Origin: Reinekea marinisedimentorum
GTDB lineage: Bacteria > Pseudomonadota > Gammaproteobacteria > Pseudomonadales > Natronospirillaceae
Direction: 5' to 3'
DNA length: 34,834 nt
Assembly (NCBI RefSeq): GCF_004341165.1
Contig: NZ_SLZR01000026.1
Span: 1 to 34,834, forward strand
Part shown: positions 24,337 to 32,753 of the stretch, piece after piece
How the letters are laid out: each line of letters opens with the position of its first letter
Position numbering within the stretch: the stretch's first letter is position 1
Position numbers and translations under genes: made by a program
The notes under the pieces: model-generated
What the model was told of the DNA's origin: nothing
What the model saw: only the letters and a program-made list of their open reading frames with translations
Databases searched by the model: none

Positions 24337-25798
24337 TCATTCAGGAAAAGGATTGAAAAAACAGGCTGATGAGCAGTTAAAACTGGAGTCTATTGAAGCA
24401 AAAGCAATGGAGGAGTTAAAGCATCCCAGTGAAGCGGATCTATCCTACGTTGATGATCTCAATGCGGCATTACTGCTCAAAACACCACGCTATACCCAGC
24501 ACCTTCTTTATTTGATCGTGGCTTTCGTATTGTCAGCCATCCTATGGGCTTCATTGGCCGAGCTAGATGAGGTGACAACGGGCATTGGCAAAGTTATCCC
24601 TTCGAAGCAGTTGCAAATCGTGCAGAATTTAGAGGGAGGGATTGTCAAAGAGATCTTTGTGCGTGAAGGTGAGGCCGTAGAACCGGGTCAGCCACTCTTG
24701 CTCATAGACGATACCCGCTTTCGGTCAGACCTGAGAGAAAACCTTCAGGAGCTGGCTAATCTGCAAGGCAGCATTGCCCGTCATAAAGCGGCTTTAGCGA
24801 GCGTTAAGGTTCACAGTTCCGATCAAATTCAGGATTGGCAACAATCGGTTCAAATTGAAACAGCCCCTTTGCCTCTGGGTGATGCCTTTAAAAAAGACTT
24901 TCCATCGGTGGTGCAACGAGAGCAGGCTGCGCTTGAAGAAAGATTGAATAATCTTGGCAGTCAACTTTCGATTGTTGAGCGTCAGGTGGCGCAAAAAGAG
25001 CAGGAGCAGAACGAGCTGGGGTCAAAAATTTCTTATCTGCAGGCCTCCAGTGCGCTGGCAGAGGAAGAGCTTGCCATCACCATTCCGCTCGCAGAATCGG
25101 GCGTTGTTTCGCGTGTAGAGCTTATTGGGCTTGAGCGCGAAGTAAATGACATCAAAGGGGAGTTAGCCAGCTTGCAGCTGCTTGTTCCTAAAGTCGATTT
25201 CGAATTGCAGGAGCTCATCTCTAAACGTTGGGAATTGGCTTCAAAATTCAGGGCTGAAACGCAAGACCAACTGAACGAATTGGAAGGGCAGTGGTCTCAG
25301 ATCAGTGAGTCCGAGATTAGCTTGCAGGATCGCGTAGACCGAACCACGGTTCAGTCCCCGGTGAAGGGTACGGTGCAGAAAGTGAATATCACAACCGTCG
25401 GTGGCGTTATTCAACCGGGGATGGATATTATTGAGATCGTTCCGGTAGAGGATAAGCTGCTCGTTGAAACAAAAATTCTGCCGCAAGACATTGCGTTTCT
25501 TAGGCCCGGGTTAGAAGCCGTAGTAAAGTTTACGGCCTATGATTTTGCCATTTATGGCGGGCTCAAAGGTAAGCTCGAACACATCAGTGCAGATACGATT
25601 CAAGATGAAGAGGGTGACAGTTTCTATTTGGTTCGGATACTGACCGATCAAAACCACCTTGGAGAGGGGATACATCAACTTCCCATCATTCCTGGTATGG
25701 TTGCGGAAGTAGACTTGGTTACCGGTAAAAAGACGGTCTTGAACTATCTGTTAAAACCGATTTTACGCGCAAAAGAAACCGCCTTAAGAGAGCGTTAG
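24329..25798 (+). CDS. lapC: Type I secretion membrane-fusion adaptor, LapC/HlyD-type
   Basis: 489 residues. It bridges the ABC exporter and the TolC-like outer-membrane channel across the periplasm. The GTG at 24329 is chosen over an upstream in-frame start because GGAGG stands eight bases before it, giving an eight-base overlap with the exporter gene. One transmembrane segment (about residues 55-79, HLLYLIVAFVLSAILWASLAEL) is followed by a lipoyl half-motif (GKVIPSKQLQIVQNLEGGIVKEIFVREGEAVEPGQPLLLIDD), a long coiled coil (about 115-330), the second lipoyl half (VQSPVKGTVQKVNITTVGGVI) and the C-terminal HlyD signature ending in PGMVAEVDLVTGKKTVLNYLLKP. Confidence 0.95.
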   Translation: MSDHSGKGLKKQADEQLKLESIEAKAMEELKHPSEADLSYVDDLNAALLLKTPRYTQHLLYLIVAFVLSAILWASLAELDEVTTGIGKVIPSKQLQIVQNLEGGIVKEIFVREGEAVEPGQPLLLIDDTRFRSDLRENLQELANLQGSIARHKAALASVKVHSSDQIQDWQQSVQIETAPLPLGDAFKKDFPSVVQREQAALEERLNNLGSQLSIVERQVAQKEQEQNELGSKISYLQASSALAEEELAITIPLAESGVVSRVELIGLEREVNDIKGELASLQLLVPKVDFELQELISKRWELASKFRAETQDQLNELEGQWSQISESEISLQDRVDRTTVQSPVKGTVQKVNITTVGGVIQPGMDIIEIVPVEDKLLVETKILPQDIAFLRPGLEAVVKFTAYDFAIYGGLKGKLEHISADTIQDEEGDSFYLVRILTDQNHLGEGIHQLPIIPGMVAEVDLVTGKKTVLNYLLKPILRAKETALRER

Positions 25799-25946
25799 TC
25801 ACATTGCTGAAGCGTGGGCAGTGCAGGGTCTGAGTTCAACTAAAAGAGGGGCACTTTTTTAAACGCTAATCATTACCGCTGTAATGATAGTTTGGTACAG
25901 TGTTCACGATCTGGCGTGTTATTAACTAGTTAATAGAGAAGTAACA
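25799..25946 (+). promoter_or_regulatory. Gap upstream of the TolC-like gene with two perfect dyads
   Basis: In this 148-bp gap, ATCATTAC (25869-25876) and GTAATGAT (25881-25888) form an exact 8-bp inverted repeat around CGCT. Further on, TATTAACTAGTTAATA (25920-25935) is a perfect 16-bp palindrome ending 11 bases before the ATG. Neither is followed by a T-run. They look like protein-binding dyads, which suggests that tolC-like and ompA-like genes have their own promoter. No convincing -35/-10 pair was identified. Confidence 0.45.
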
Positions 25947-27278
25947 ATGAGAAAATTAAAAAGGGTTGCTGCTGCAGCCACTGCTGTTTTTGCAGTCGGC
26001 TTACATACTGCTGTTTCAGCTCAATCTCTGGAGCAGGCGGTTGCTTTTACATTAGACAGTAATCCCGATTTAAGAGTGATGTTCAACCAATTTAAAGCAA
26101 GCCAAGAGCAGATTGCTGTTGCTAAAGGCGGCTATCTACCAACGTTGGATGTCGATGCTGGTATCGGCCCGGAACATACCAATTCACCGAGCCTGCGCGA
26201 TAGCGGCGAAGATGATGGTGTAAATTACATTCGCAAAGAGGTCGGCTTAACCTTTCGCCAGATGCTGTTTCAGGGCTTTGCCGTTCAAAGTGACATAACC
26301 CGAACTCAGGCTGAAGCACAGGCCGATCGATATGCACTGCTGGCTGAAGCTGAAAATATGGCACTCGATGTCGTGGAAGTTTATCTGGACGTATTAGAGG
26401 CTCAGCAGATCTTAGATTTGTCTAAGTTGAATCTTGATAAGCATATGGAAGTGCATGAGCAGATTCGTCAACGCACGGAATCTGGCGTTGGCACCTCTAC
26501 CGATCTCACCCAAATTAATGCACGCGTTGCTCTCGCGAGAACCAATATGATCTCCGCTCAAAATAATTTACTGGACGCGCAGAGCCAGTTTTTTGGTGTT
26601 GTGCATCAGCGTCCGGATGCTCTCGTACCACCCATTGCCGATGCCGATAGGGTGCCACAAACGAAAGAAATCGCGCTGGCCAAAGGCAGAGAATCTAACC
26701 CCACCCTGATTTCCGCCCGCTACGATATTGAAGCCGCAGAAGCGCAGCACAAGAACAGAAAGAGTGAAAACTACCCTCAGGTGAGTTTTGAGATTGACGC
26801 CAGGCGAACCATCGACGGTGATGGCGTAGAAGGCTATGAGAACGATCTGGCAGCGATGATCAGGGTTCGTTGGAATCTGTTCAATGGTGGTCGTGACAGC
26901 GCAGCCGTGCGTGAATCTGCCTATCAGCTTTCCGAAGCGAAGGAGATTAATATCAGGGCCTATCGACAGTTGGAAGAGGGTGTCGAATTGGCATGGCATG
27001 CATACGAATTATTAAACACTCAGCTGACGTATGTTCGGCAGCATGTAGAGGCTGCCTATGCCACGAAAGAGTCTTATGACAAGCAGTTTGATATTGGCAG
27101 ACGCTCGCTGCTGGATTTGCTCGATACCGAAAACGAACTGTTTGAAGCCCGCCGCTCCTATATATCGGTTGATACTCAGTACCAATTGTCAAAATACCGG
27201 TTGTTGAATGCCTCTGGTCAGCTATTGGATGCGCTTAGGGTGGCCGTTCCCAGTCAGTGGCAAGAGGAGGCAGAATAA
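25947..27278 (+). CDS. lapE: TolC-like outer-membrane channel, LapE/AggA-type
   Basis: 443 residues. Outer-membrane exit duct of the type I system. A signal peptide is visible (residues 1-25, cleavage after VSA). Two outer-membrane-efflux-protein halves follow, beginning SLEQAVAFTLDSNPDLRVM and NLFNGGRDSAAVRESAYQLSEA. The hallmark VGLTFRQMLFQGFAV is near residue 105 and the C-terminal SLLDLLDTENELFEARRSYISVDTQYQLSKYRLLNASGQLL stretch is typical of AggA/LapE. The next gene overlaps its stop by one base (TAATG), so the pair is coupled. Position next to a Lap adhesin exporter makes adhesin secretion the likely job rather than drug efflux. Confidence 0.93.
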   Translation: MRKLKRVAAAATAVFAVGLHTAVSAQSLEQAVAFTLDSNPDLRVMFNQFKASQEQIAVAKGGYLPTLDVDAGIGPEHTNSPSLRDSGEDDGVNYIRKEVGLTFRQMLFQGFAVQSDITRTQAEAQADRYALLAEAENMALDVVEVYLDVLEAQQILDLSKLNLDKHMEVHEQIRQRTESGVGTSTDLTQINARVALARTNMISAQNNLLDAQSQFFGVVHQRPDALVPPIADADRVPQTKEIALAKGRESNPTLISARYDIEAAEAQHKNRKSENYPQVSFEIDARRTIDGDGVEGYENDLAAMIRVRWNLFNGGRDSAAVRESAYQLSEAKEINIRAYRQLEEGVELAWHAYELLNTQLTYVRQHVEAAYATKESYDKQFDIGRRSLLDLLDTENELFEARRSYISVDTQYQLSKYRLLNASGQLLDALRVAVPSQWQEEAE

Positions 27279-27889
27279 TGCGTTTATTTTTGATTTCGGC
27301 ATTTATATTCTCAGTGAGTGCTTGCAGCAGCCTGTATGAAATCAGCTCCATGCCCGACAATGTTGAAGATTACCCTCAGCGTGTAGGGCTGGAAGATGAG
27401 GATAGTGACGGTGTTATCGATGCCAGGGAGCAATGCCCTGATAGCGTACCCGGTGCAGATGTGGGTAACTATGGCTGTGGAGATCAGGGCGTTGAGCAAC
27501 TCGATATCTCATTAGAACTGGGCTTCGCCAATGATTCTGCCGAGCTTGTCGAAGGTGATGTTGAAAAGATTGCTGTGCTTGCCCATTACATGCAGCAGTT
27601 CCCAATGGTTCGCGCGACCCTTGAAGGGCATACCAGTAAAGTGGGCTCGGAAGAGTACAATATTCGCTTAGGCATGGCGCGAGCGGGCGCTGTTCGCGAT
27701 GTGCTCGTCAACGTGTATGGCATAGAGTCGGAACGCATTGACGTGACTTCATATGGCTTTCAACGGTTGAAGGTATTTGGAGAGACTGAATCAAGCCATG
27801 CATCGAACCGCCGTGTGCAGGCCTACTCAGAACCTTTTGAAATCAAGTTTGATGTCTTGCGCTGGACAGTTTATACCCCCGGTAAGTGA
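27278..27889 (+). CDS. OmpA-family lipoprotein of the adhesin locus
   Basis: 203 residues from ATG at 27278, preceded by AGAGGAGG with seven bases between; an upstream in-frame GTG is not needed. A lipoprotein signal ends in VSAC with Cys16 as the lipidated residue. A short thrombospondin-type-3-like calcium stretch (DEDSDGVIDAREQCPDSVPGA, 40-60) with a Cys pair (53 and 67) precedes an OmpA C-terminal peptidoglycan-binding domain (about 75-190). In the core motif GHTSKVGSEEYNIRLGMARA, Ser120 replaces the Asp that usually contacts diaminopimelate, while Arg135 is kept. An OmpA-like gene follows aggA in the Shewanella bpfA locus too. It probably anchors or steadies the outer-membrane part of the exporter. 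Confidence 0.88.
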   Translation: MRLFLISAFIFSVSACSSLYEISSMPDNVEDYPQRVGLEDEDSDGVIDAREQCPDSVPGADVGNYGCGDQGVEQLDISLELGFANDSAELVEGDVEKIAVLAHYMQQFPMVRATLEGHTSKVGSEEYNIRLGMARAGAVRDVLVNVYGIESERIDVTSYGFQRLKVFGETESSHASNRRVQAYSEPFEIKFDVLRWTVYTPGK

Positions 27890-28089
27890 TTCTGCTTGAG
27901 AGTATCCGGCAGATTCTGTCAGTTGTTTCTTTTCATAAAAGCCTGAAGCCTGTACTTCGGGCTTTTCTACCTTTGTAGGGCATCCTTTTGCTACAATGCG
28001 GCAGATTCAGGGTGCAGCGAACCCGCCCTGCGAAAAATCATTGAGTACACCTATGAGTACAGCACGTTAAATAAGAGCCCATTGAAGCC
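27890..28089 (+). promoter_or_regulatory. Gap before prfC
   Basis: Besides the terminator at 27937-27966, this 200-bp gap contains TACAAT at 27992-27997 as a possible -10 element. The matching -35 (ACCTTT, 17 bp upstream) is poor. Otherwise nothing specific was seen. Confidence 0.3.
27937..27966. terminator. Bidirectional terminator after the adhesin locus
   Basis: AAAAGCCTGAAG (27937-27948) and CTTCGGGCTTTT (27955-27966) pair over 12 positions with one wobble and a six-base loop. The stem has A residues at its 5' end and T residues at its 3' end. It closes the ompA-like gene on the plus strand. Confidence 0.8.
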
Positions 28090-29667
28090 ATGCAATTCCT
28101 AGAAGAAGTCAGACGCAGACGTACGTTTGCTATTATCTCGCACCCCGATGCCGGTAAAACGACCATCACTGAGAAGGTGCTGTTGTTCGGGCGCGCCATT
28201 CAGCAGGCCGGTACGGTAAAGGGTAAGAAATCCGGTCAGCATGCTAAGTCTGACTGGATGGATATGGAGAAAGAGCGGGGTATTTCCATTACCACCTCGG
28301 TGATGCAGTTCCCGTACGGCGATAATCTGGTCAACCTGCTCGATACCCCCGGGCACGAAGACTTCTCTGAAGATACCTACCGTACACTGACCGCAGTGGA
28401 TTCCTGCCTGATGGTGATCGACTCTGCTAAGGGTGTGGAAGACCGCACCATTAAGCTGATGGATGTGGCGCGTATGCGTGAAACGCCAATCATCACCTTT
28501 ATGAATAAGCTGGACCGCGATATTCGCGACCCGATTGAGTTGATGGACGAGGTTGAAAACGTCCTGAAGATCAGCTGTGCGCCGATCACCTGGCCGATCG
28601 GTATGGGTAAAGAGTTCAAGGGGGTTTATCACCTGTTGAACGATGAGGTTATTCTCTATCAATCCGGCATGGGCCATACCATTCAGGATAGCCGGGTCAT
28701 TAAAGGGCTGGATAACCCGGAGCTGGATGCTGCGCTTGGCAGCTATGCGGAAGAGCTGCGTGAGCAGGTTGAGTTGCTTGAGGCTGCCGCCAACCCCTTT
28801 GATCTTGAAGACTTCCTGGCCGGCCAGCTGACGCCGGTATACTTCGGTACGGCTTTGGGTAACTTCGGCGTTGATCACATGCTCGATGGCTTGGTTGAAT
28901 GGGCGCCATCGCCACAGCCACGCGAGGCCAGCGGCGAAACCATCGAAGCAACGACGGAAGGCTTGTCCGGCTTTGTCTTTAAAATTCAGGCCAATATGGA
29001 CCCGAATCACCGTGACCGTATAGCGTTTATGCGTATTGTTTCCGGGCGGTATGAAAAAGGCATGAAGATGAAGCACGTTCGCATCGGCAAGGATGTGCGC
29101 ATATCCGATGCCCTGACCTTCCTGGCAGGCGATCGTGCCGCCGTGGAAGAGGCCTATCCGGGAGACATCATTGGTCTGCACAATCACGGCACTATCCAGA
29201 TCGGCGACACCTTCACACAGGGCCAGGATTACAAGTTCTCGGGTATCCCTAACTTCGCGCCAGAGCTGTTCCGTCGAATTCGCCTGAAAGACCCGCTGAA
29301 GATCAAGCAATTGCAAAAGGGATTGATGCAGCTTTCGGAAGAGGGCGCTGTGCAGGTGTTCCGACCATTGAAAAACAATGACCTGATCGTAGGTGCCGTG
29401 GGCATGCTGCAGTTCGATGTGGTCGCGCATCGCCTGAAATCAGAATATAAGGTTGAGGCCGTGTATGAGCCAATCAGCGTAGCTACAGCCCGCTGGGTTG
29501 AGTGCGACGATGAGAAAACCTTCCAGCAGTTCAGAACCAAGGCTCACGACAATCTGGCGCTGGATGGCTCAGACAGCCTGACCTATGTCGCCCCTACGAT
29601 GGTTAATTTACAGATGGCGCAAGAGCGCCACCCTGAAGTCGAGTTCCGTAAGACTCGCGAACACTAA
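28090..29667 (+). CDS. prfC: Peptide chain release factor 3
   Basis: 525 residues (E. coli RF3 is 529). A GTPase that removes RF1 or RF2 from the ribosome after peptide release. G motifs are G1 HPDAGKTT (18-25), the effector region [13 protein letters not shown]3 [16 protein letters not shown] and G4 NKLDRD. Domain II and III segments ([44 protein letters not shown]) are characteristic of RF3 rather than EF-G. The start ATG has only a weak upstream GAAG. It appears to be transcribed alone, behind the terminator of the adhesin locus. Confidence 0.97.
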   Translation: MQFLEEVRRRRTFAIISHPDAGKTTITEKVLLFGRAIQQAGTVKGKKSGQHAKSDWMDMEKERGISITTSVMQFPYGDNLVNLLDTPGHEDFSEDTYRTLTAVDSCLMVIDSAKGVEDRTIKLMDVARMRETPIITFMNKLDRDIRDPIELMDEVENVLKISCAPITWPIGMGKEFKGVYHLLNDEVILYQSGMGHTIQDSRVIKGLDNPELDAALGSYAEELREQVELLEAAANPFDLEDFLAGQLTPVYFGTALGNFGVDHMLDGLVEWAPSPQPREASGETIEATTEGLSGFVFKIQANMDPNHRDRIAFMRIVSGRYEKGMKMKHVRIGKDVRISDALTFLAGDRAAVEEAYPGDIIGLHNHGTIQIGDTFTQGQDYKFSGIPNFAPELFRRIRLKDPLKIKQLQKGLMQLSEEGAVQVFRPLKNNDLIVGAVGMLQFDVVAHRLKSEYKVEAVYEPISVATARWVECDDEKTFQQFRTKAHDNLALDGSDSLTYVAPTMVNLQMAQERHPEVEFRKTREH

Positions 29668-29806
29668 TCCAGGTGGTGGGCATCTGAAAAGGCAGTAGCC
29701 ACTGTTTTTATCAGTTGCCAATCGCCTGCCAATCTATGTTGGTGGGCGGGTTGATAGCGGAAAATGCGGATCGCTCAAATAGTTTGAAATTAACCGCTAA
29801 TACCGG

Positions 29807-29835
29807 TTGCGCCTTCAAATACCTTTCTGTATTAT
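29807..29835 (+). promoter_or_regulatory. Sigma-70 promoter of rplM-rpsI
   Basis: TTGCGC (29807-29812) and TATTAT (29830-29835) are 17 bp apart. The GC-rich stretch CCGCGCCC just after the -10 is the discriminator type seen at stringently controlled ribosomal-protein promoters. The leader is about 50 bases. The remainder of the 227-bp gap after prfC shows no other clear element. Confidence 0.65.
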
Positions 29836-29894
29836 CCGCGCCCTCAATTTGGATTAACTACCCCTGAGCCCCCCACTAAACTAGGCGGAGTTAA

Positions 29895-30323
29895 ATGAAA
29901 ACATTTGTAGCAAAACCAGCTGAAGTAAAGCGCGACTGGTACGTGATTGACGCTGAAGGCCAAACACTTGGTCGTTTGGCAACTGAAGTAGCACGTCGTC
30001 TGCGTGGTAAGCATAAAGCTGAATATACACCTCACGTTGATACTGGCGATTACATCGTTGTTATCAATGCTGAGAAAGTACATGTCTCTGGCCGTAAGGC
30101 AAAAGACAAGATGTACTACCGTCACACTGGTTATCCAGGTGGCCTGAAGTCTATGAGCTTCGAGAAATTAGTTGCTCATAAAGGTGAAAGCCCGATTGAA
30201 CTGGCAGTGAAGGGTATGATTCCTCGTACTCCACTAGGCCGTACCATGTTGAAGAAGCTGAAAGTGTATGCAGGTAGTGAACATCCGCATACTGCTCAAC
30301 AGCCCAAAGAACTTAAGATTTAA
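29895..30323 (+). CDS. rplM: 50S ribosomal protein uL13
   Basis: 142 residues, the same length as E. coli L13. It binds 23S rRNA early in large-subunit assembly. Characteristic blocks are [49 protein letters not shown] and [34 protein letters not shown] stands five bases before the ATG. It forms the standard two-gene unit with rpsI, which starts 11 bases after its stop. Confidence 0.99.
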   Translation: MKTFVAKPAEVKRDWYVIDAEGQTLGRLATEVARRLRGKHKAEYTPHVDTGDYIVVINAEKVHVSGRKAKDKMYYRHTGYPGGLKSMSFEKLVAHKGESPIELAVKGMIPRTPLGRTMLKKLKVYAGSEHPHTAQQPKELKI

Positions 30324-30334
30324 TGGGGAATGAA

Positions 30335-30724
30335 ATGACAGCACAAAACTATGGTACTGGTCGTCGTAAAACCTCTACTGCACGCGTTTTCCTGCGTCCA
30401 GGTAAAGGCGATATCGTCATCAATAAGCGTTCACTGGAAGAATATTTCGGTCGTGAAACTTCTCGTATGATCGTTCGTCAGCCGCTTGAGCTGGTTGAAA
30501 TGAGCGAAAAGTTTGATCTGTACATCACTGTTGTAGGTGGTGGTAACAATGGTCAGGCTGGTGCGATCCGTCACGGTATCACCCGTGCACTGATCGAGTA
30601 CGATGAAAACCTGCGTAAGCCTCTGCGCGATGCTGGTTTCGTTACTCGTGATGCTCGTGCCGTTGAGCGTAAGAAAGTTGGTCTGCGTAAAGCACGTAAG
30701 AAGCCACAATTCTCCAAGCGTTAA
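30335..30724 (+). CDS. rpsI: 30S ribosomal protein uS9
   Basis: 129 residues (130 in E. coli). Its C-terminal tail reaches the P-site tRNA. The protein starts [17 protein letters not shown] and ends [14 protein letters not shown], with the invariant C-terminal Lys-Arg. The ATG at 30335 is preferred over the in-frame ATG at 30323, because GGGGA precedes it by five bases and the family begins with [12 protein letters not shown]. A strong terminator follows. Confidence 0.99.
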   Translation: MTAQNYGTGRRKTSTARVFLRPGKGDIVINKRSLEEYFGRETSRMIVRQPLELVEMSEKFDLYITVVGGGNNGQAGAIRHGITRALIEYDENLRKPLRDAGFVTRDARAVERKKVGLRKARKKPQFSKR

Positions 30725-30749
30725 TACATCTCTGTATGCGTTATCTCTC

Positions 30750-30775
30750 AAAGCCCGGATTATCCGGGCTTTTTT
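30750..30775 (+). terminator. Rho-independent terminator of rplM-rpsI
   Basis: AAAGCCCGGA (30750-30759) and TCCGGGCTTT (30763-30772) make a perfect 10-bp stem with a three-base loop, and the T-run goes to 30775. Confidence 0.9.
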
Positions 30776-30831
30776 GTTATATCCCCACCTAAAGTACGAC
30801 AATAATACGAGCTGCCAGACAGCTGCTATTC

Positions 30832-30860
30832 TTGTCTCAATGATCTAACTTCTTTAGTAT
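30832..30860 (+). promoter_or_regulatory. Promoter of petABC
   Basis: TTGTCT (30832-30837) and TAGTAT (30855-30860) stand 17 bp apart, about 60 bases upstream of the petA start and after the rpsI terminator. Confidence 0.55.
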
Positions 30861-30921
30861 CCCGTGCACCTTTCAGGGTTACTTTAGAATAAAATTTCCT
30901 TACCAATTGAGGATTATAATA

Positions 30922-31515
30922 ATGAGTCAAGACGGCGTGAATGAAAGTCGGCGCCGGTTTCTTTACATTGCTACAGGTGCTGTTGGAGCAGTTGGGGCAG
31001 TGGGAGTGGCCACACCGTTCGTTAAATCATGGTTCCCCAGTGAAAAAGCAAAAGCTGTTGGTGCTCCGGTTAAAGTCGATGTCGGCGGGCTTAAGCTCGG
31101 TGAGATGGTCATCGCTGAATGGCGTGGCAAACCGATTTTTATCTTGCGACGTACGCCTGAGTCTATTGGAGTTCTGAAGGACGCCGATTTTAAATCCAGA
31201 CTAGTGGATCCGGAGTCGTCATTAGAGTCGCAACAACCTACTTATGCCCAAAATGATACCCGAGCGCTCGGCGACGAGCTGCTGGTGCTTGAAGGTGTTT
31301 GTACTCATTTGGGCTGCTCGCCTAAATTTGTTCCTGAAGTAGAGCCACAAACTTATGATGCCGACTGGCAGGGTGGGTTTTTCTGCCCCTGTCATGGGTC
31401 CCGATTTGATCTGGCCGGACGGGTTTTCAAGAATGTTCCCGCGCCATCCAATATGAAGGTGCCGCCTCATCGTATCGATGGCGGAGTAATAACCATTGGT
31501 GAGGAGACAGTCTAA
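30922..31515 (+). CDS. petA: Ubiquinol-cytochrome c reductase Rieske iron-sulfur subunit
   Basis: 197 residues. It takes electrons from ubiquinol in the cytochrome bc1 complex and passes them to cytochrome c1. A Tat-like N-terminal anchor (SRRRFLYIATGAVGAVGAVGVATPF, residues 9-33) keeps it in the membrane. The 2Fe-2S ligands are Cys127 and His129 in CTHLGC and Cys155 and His158 in CPCHGS; Cys132 and Cys157 make the family disulfide. ATG at 30922 is preferred because GAGG lies nine bases upstream; an earlier TTG has no such support. It is the first of three overlapping genes. Confidence 0.98.
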   Translation: MSQDGVNESRRRFLYIATGAVGAVGAVGVATPFVKSWFPSEKAKAVGAPVKVDVGGLKLGEMVIAEWRGKPIFILRRTPESIGVLKDADFKSRLVDPESSLESQQPTYAQNDTRALGDELLVLEGVCTHLGCSPKFVPEVEPQTYDADWQGGFFCPCHGSRFDLAGRVFKNVPAPSNMKVPPHRIDGGVITIGEETV

Positions 31516-32753
31516 TGGCTAAGCCTGCAATTATGGAGTGGATCGACCGTCGTCTTCCCGTCACGAGTGCTTATGAAAAGCATATGTCTAAATACTATGC
31601 ACCGATTAACTTCAATTGGTGGTATGTATTTGGCTTGTTGGCCATGGTCGTCTTTGCTAATCAGATCCTGACCGGTATCTGGCTGACGATGTCGTATGTG
31701 CCAAGCGCGGAGGAGGCCTTCAATTCTGTTGAATACATAATGCGCGATGTCGAGATGGGCTGGCTTATCCGCTATATGCATTCCACGGGCGCTTCGTTTT
31801 TCTTTCTGACCGTCTATCTGCATATGTTCCGTGGCGTGCTTTATGGCTCTTACCAGAAGCCGCGTGAGCTCATTTGGGTGTTCGGTATGTTTGTCTACCT
31901 GGTGATGATGGCCGAGGGCTTCATGGGCTATGTTCTGCCATGGGGTCAGACATCCTACTGGGGTGCTCAGGTGATTATTTCTTTGTTCGGCGCCATTCCT
32001 GTTATTGGCGATGGCCTGACTGAGTGGATCCGCGGTGACTATCTGATCTCCGGTATTACACTGAACCGCTTCTTTGCACTGCATGTTATTGCCTTGCCTC
32101 TGGTGCTGGCGCTACTGGTCGTTTTGCATGTTCTGGCACTTCATGAGGTCGGTTCAAACAATCCGGACGGTATCGATATCAAGAAGCATGTTGATGACAA
32201 GGGTGTACCGCTGGACGGCGTGCCATTCCATCCATACTTTACAGTCGGCAAAATGCCACAGGTTGCCTTATTCCTGTTCGTGTTCTGCGCAGTGATCTTT
32301 TACATGCCAGAGGGTGGCGGTTACTTCCTGGAGCATCCTAATTTCGAGCCGGCAAATGGTTTGAAAACGCCTGAGCATATTGCGCCCACCTGGTACTACG
32401 GAGCGTTTTACTCAATTTTAAGGGCAGTTGACTTCCCAATTCTCTTTATTGAAGCAAAACTGGGTGGCTTCATGGCAATGGGTGGTGCTATTGCAATCCT
32501 GTTTGTTCTGCCATGGCTGGATCGCAGCCCGGTTCGCTCCTGGCGTTACAAGGGTTGGATGAGCCGAACGGCAATTATCGTCTTTGCGATCGCTTTTGCG
32601 ATACTGACCTACCTTGGCGGTCAGCCTGTCAGTACCCTGAATGGCATCATCGCCAAAATCTGTACGGTTATCTATTTTGCGTTCTTCCTGGCAATGCCGT
32701 GGTATACAAAATATGAAAAAACCAAGCCTGTACCGGAGAGGGTTCCGCGATGA
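31515..32753 (+). CDS. petB: Cytochrome b subunit of the bc1 complex
   Basis: 412 residues, multispan inner-membrane protein. It carries the two b hemes and both quinone sites. Heme ligands appear in the paired His segments RYMHSTGASFFFLTVYLHMF and FFALHVIALPLVLALLVVLH. The PEWY motif of the Qo site is PTWY (APTWYYGAFYSILRA), so the Glu is replaced by Thr. The C-terminal half has the extra helices expected for a full-length cytochrome b. It overlaps petA by one base (TAATG) and petC by four (ATGA), with GAGGAGA before its ATG. Confidence 0.98.
   Translation: MAKPAIMEWIDRRLPVTSAYEKHMSKYYAPINFNWWYVFGLLAMVVFANQILTGIWLTMSYVPSAEEAFNSVEYIMRDVEMGWLIRYMHSTGASFFFLTVYLHMFRGVLYGSYQKPRELIWVFGMFVYLVMMAEGFMGYVLPWGQTSYWGAQVIISLFGAIPVIGDGLTEWIRGDYLISGITLNRFFALHVIALPLVLALLVVLHVLALHEVGSNNPDGIDIKKHVDDKGVPLDGVPFHPYFTVGKMPQVALFLFVFCAVIFYMPEGGGYFLEHPNFEPANGLKTPEHIAPTWYYGAFYSILRAVDFPILFIEAKLGGFMAMGGAIAILFVLPWLDRSPVRSWRYKGWMSRTAIIVFAIAFAILTYLGGQPVSTLNGIIAKICTVIYFAFFLAMPWYTKYEKTKPVPERVPR

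Noticed and set aside
28099-29430. 443-codon open frame antisense to prfC
   Set aside because: It lies wholly inside a clearly conserved gene, has no recognisable motif and is explained by the codon bias of the sense strand.
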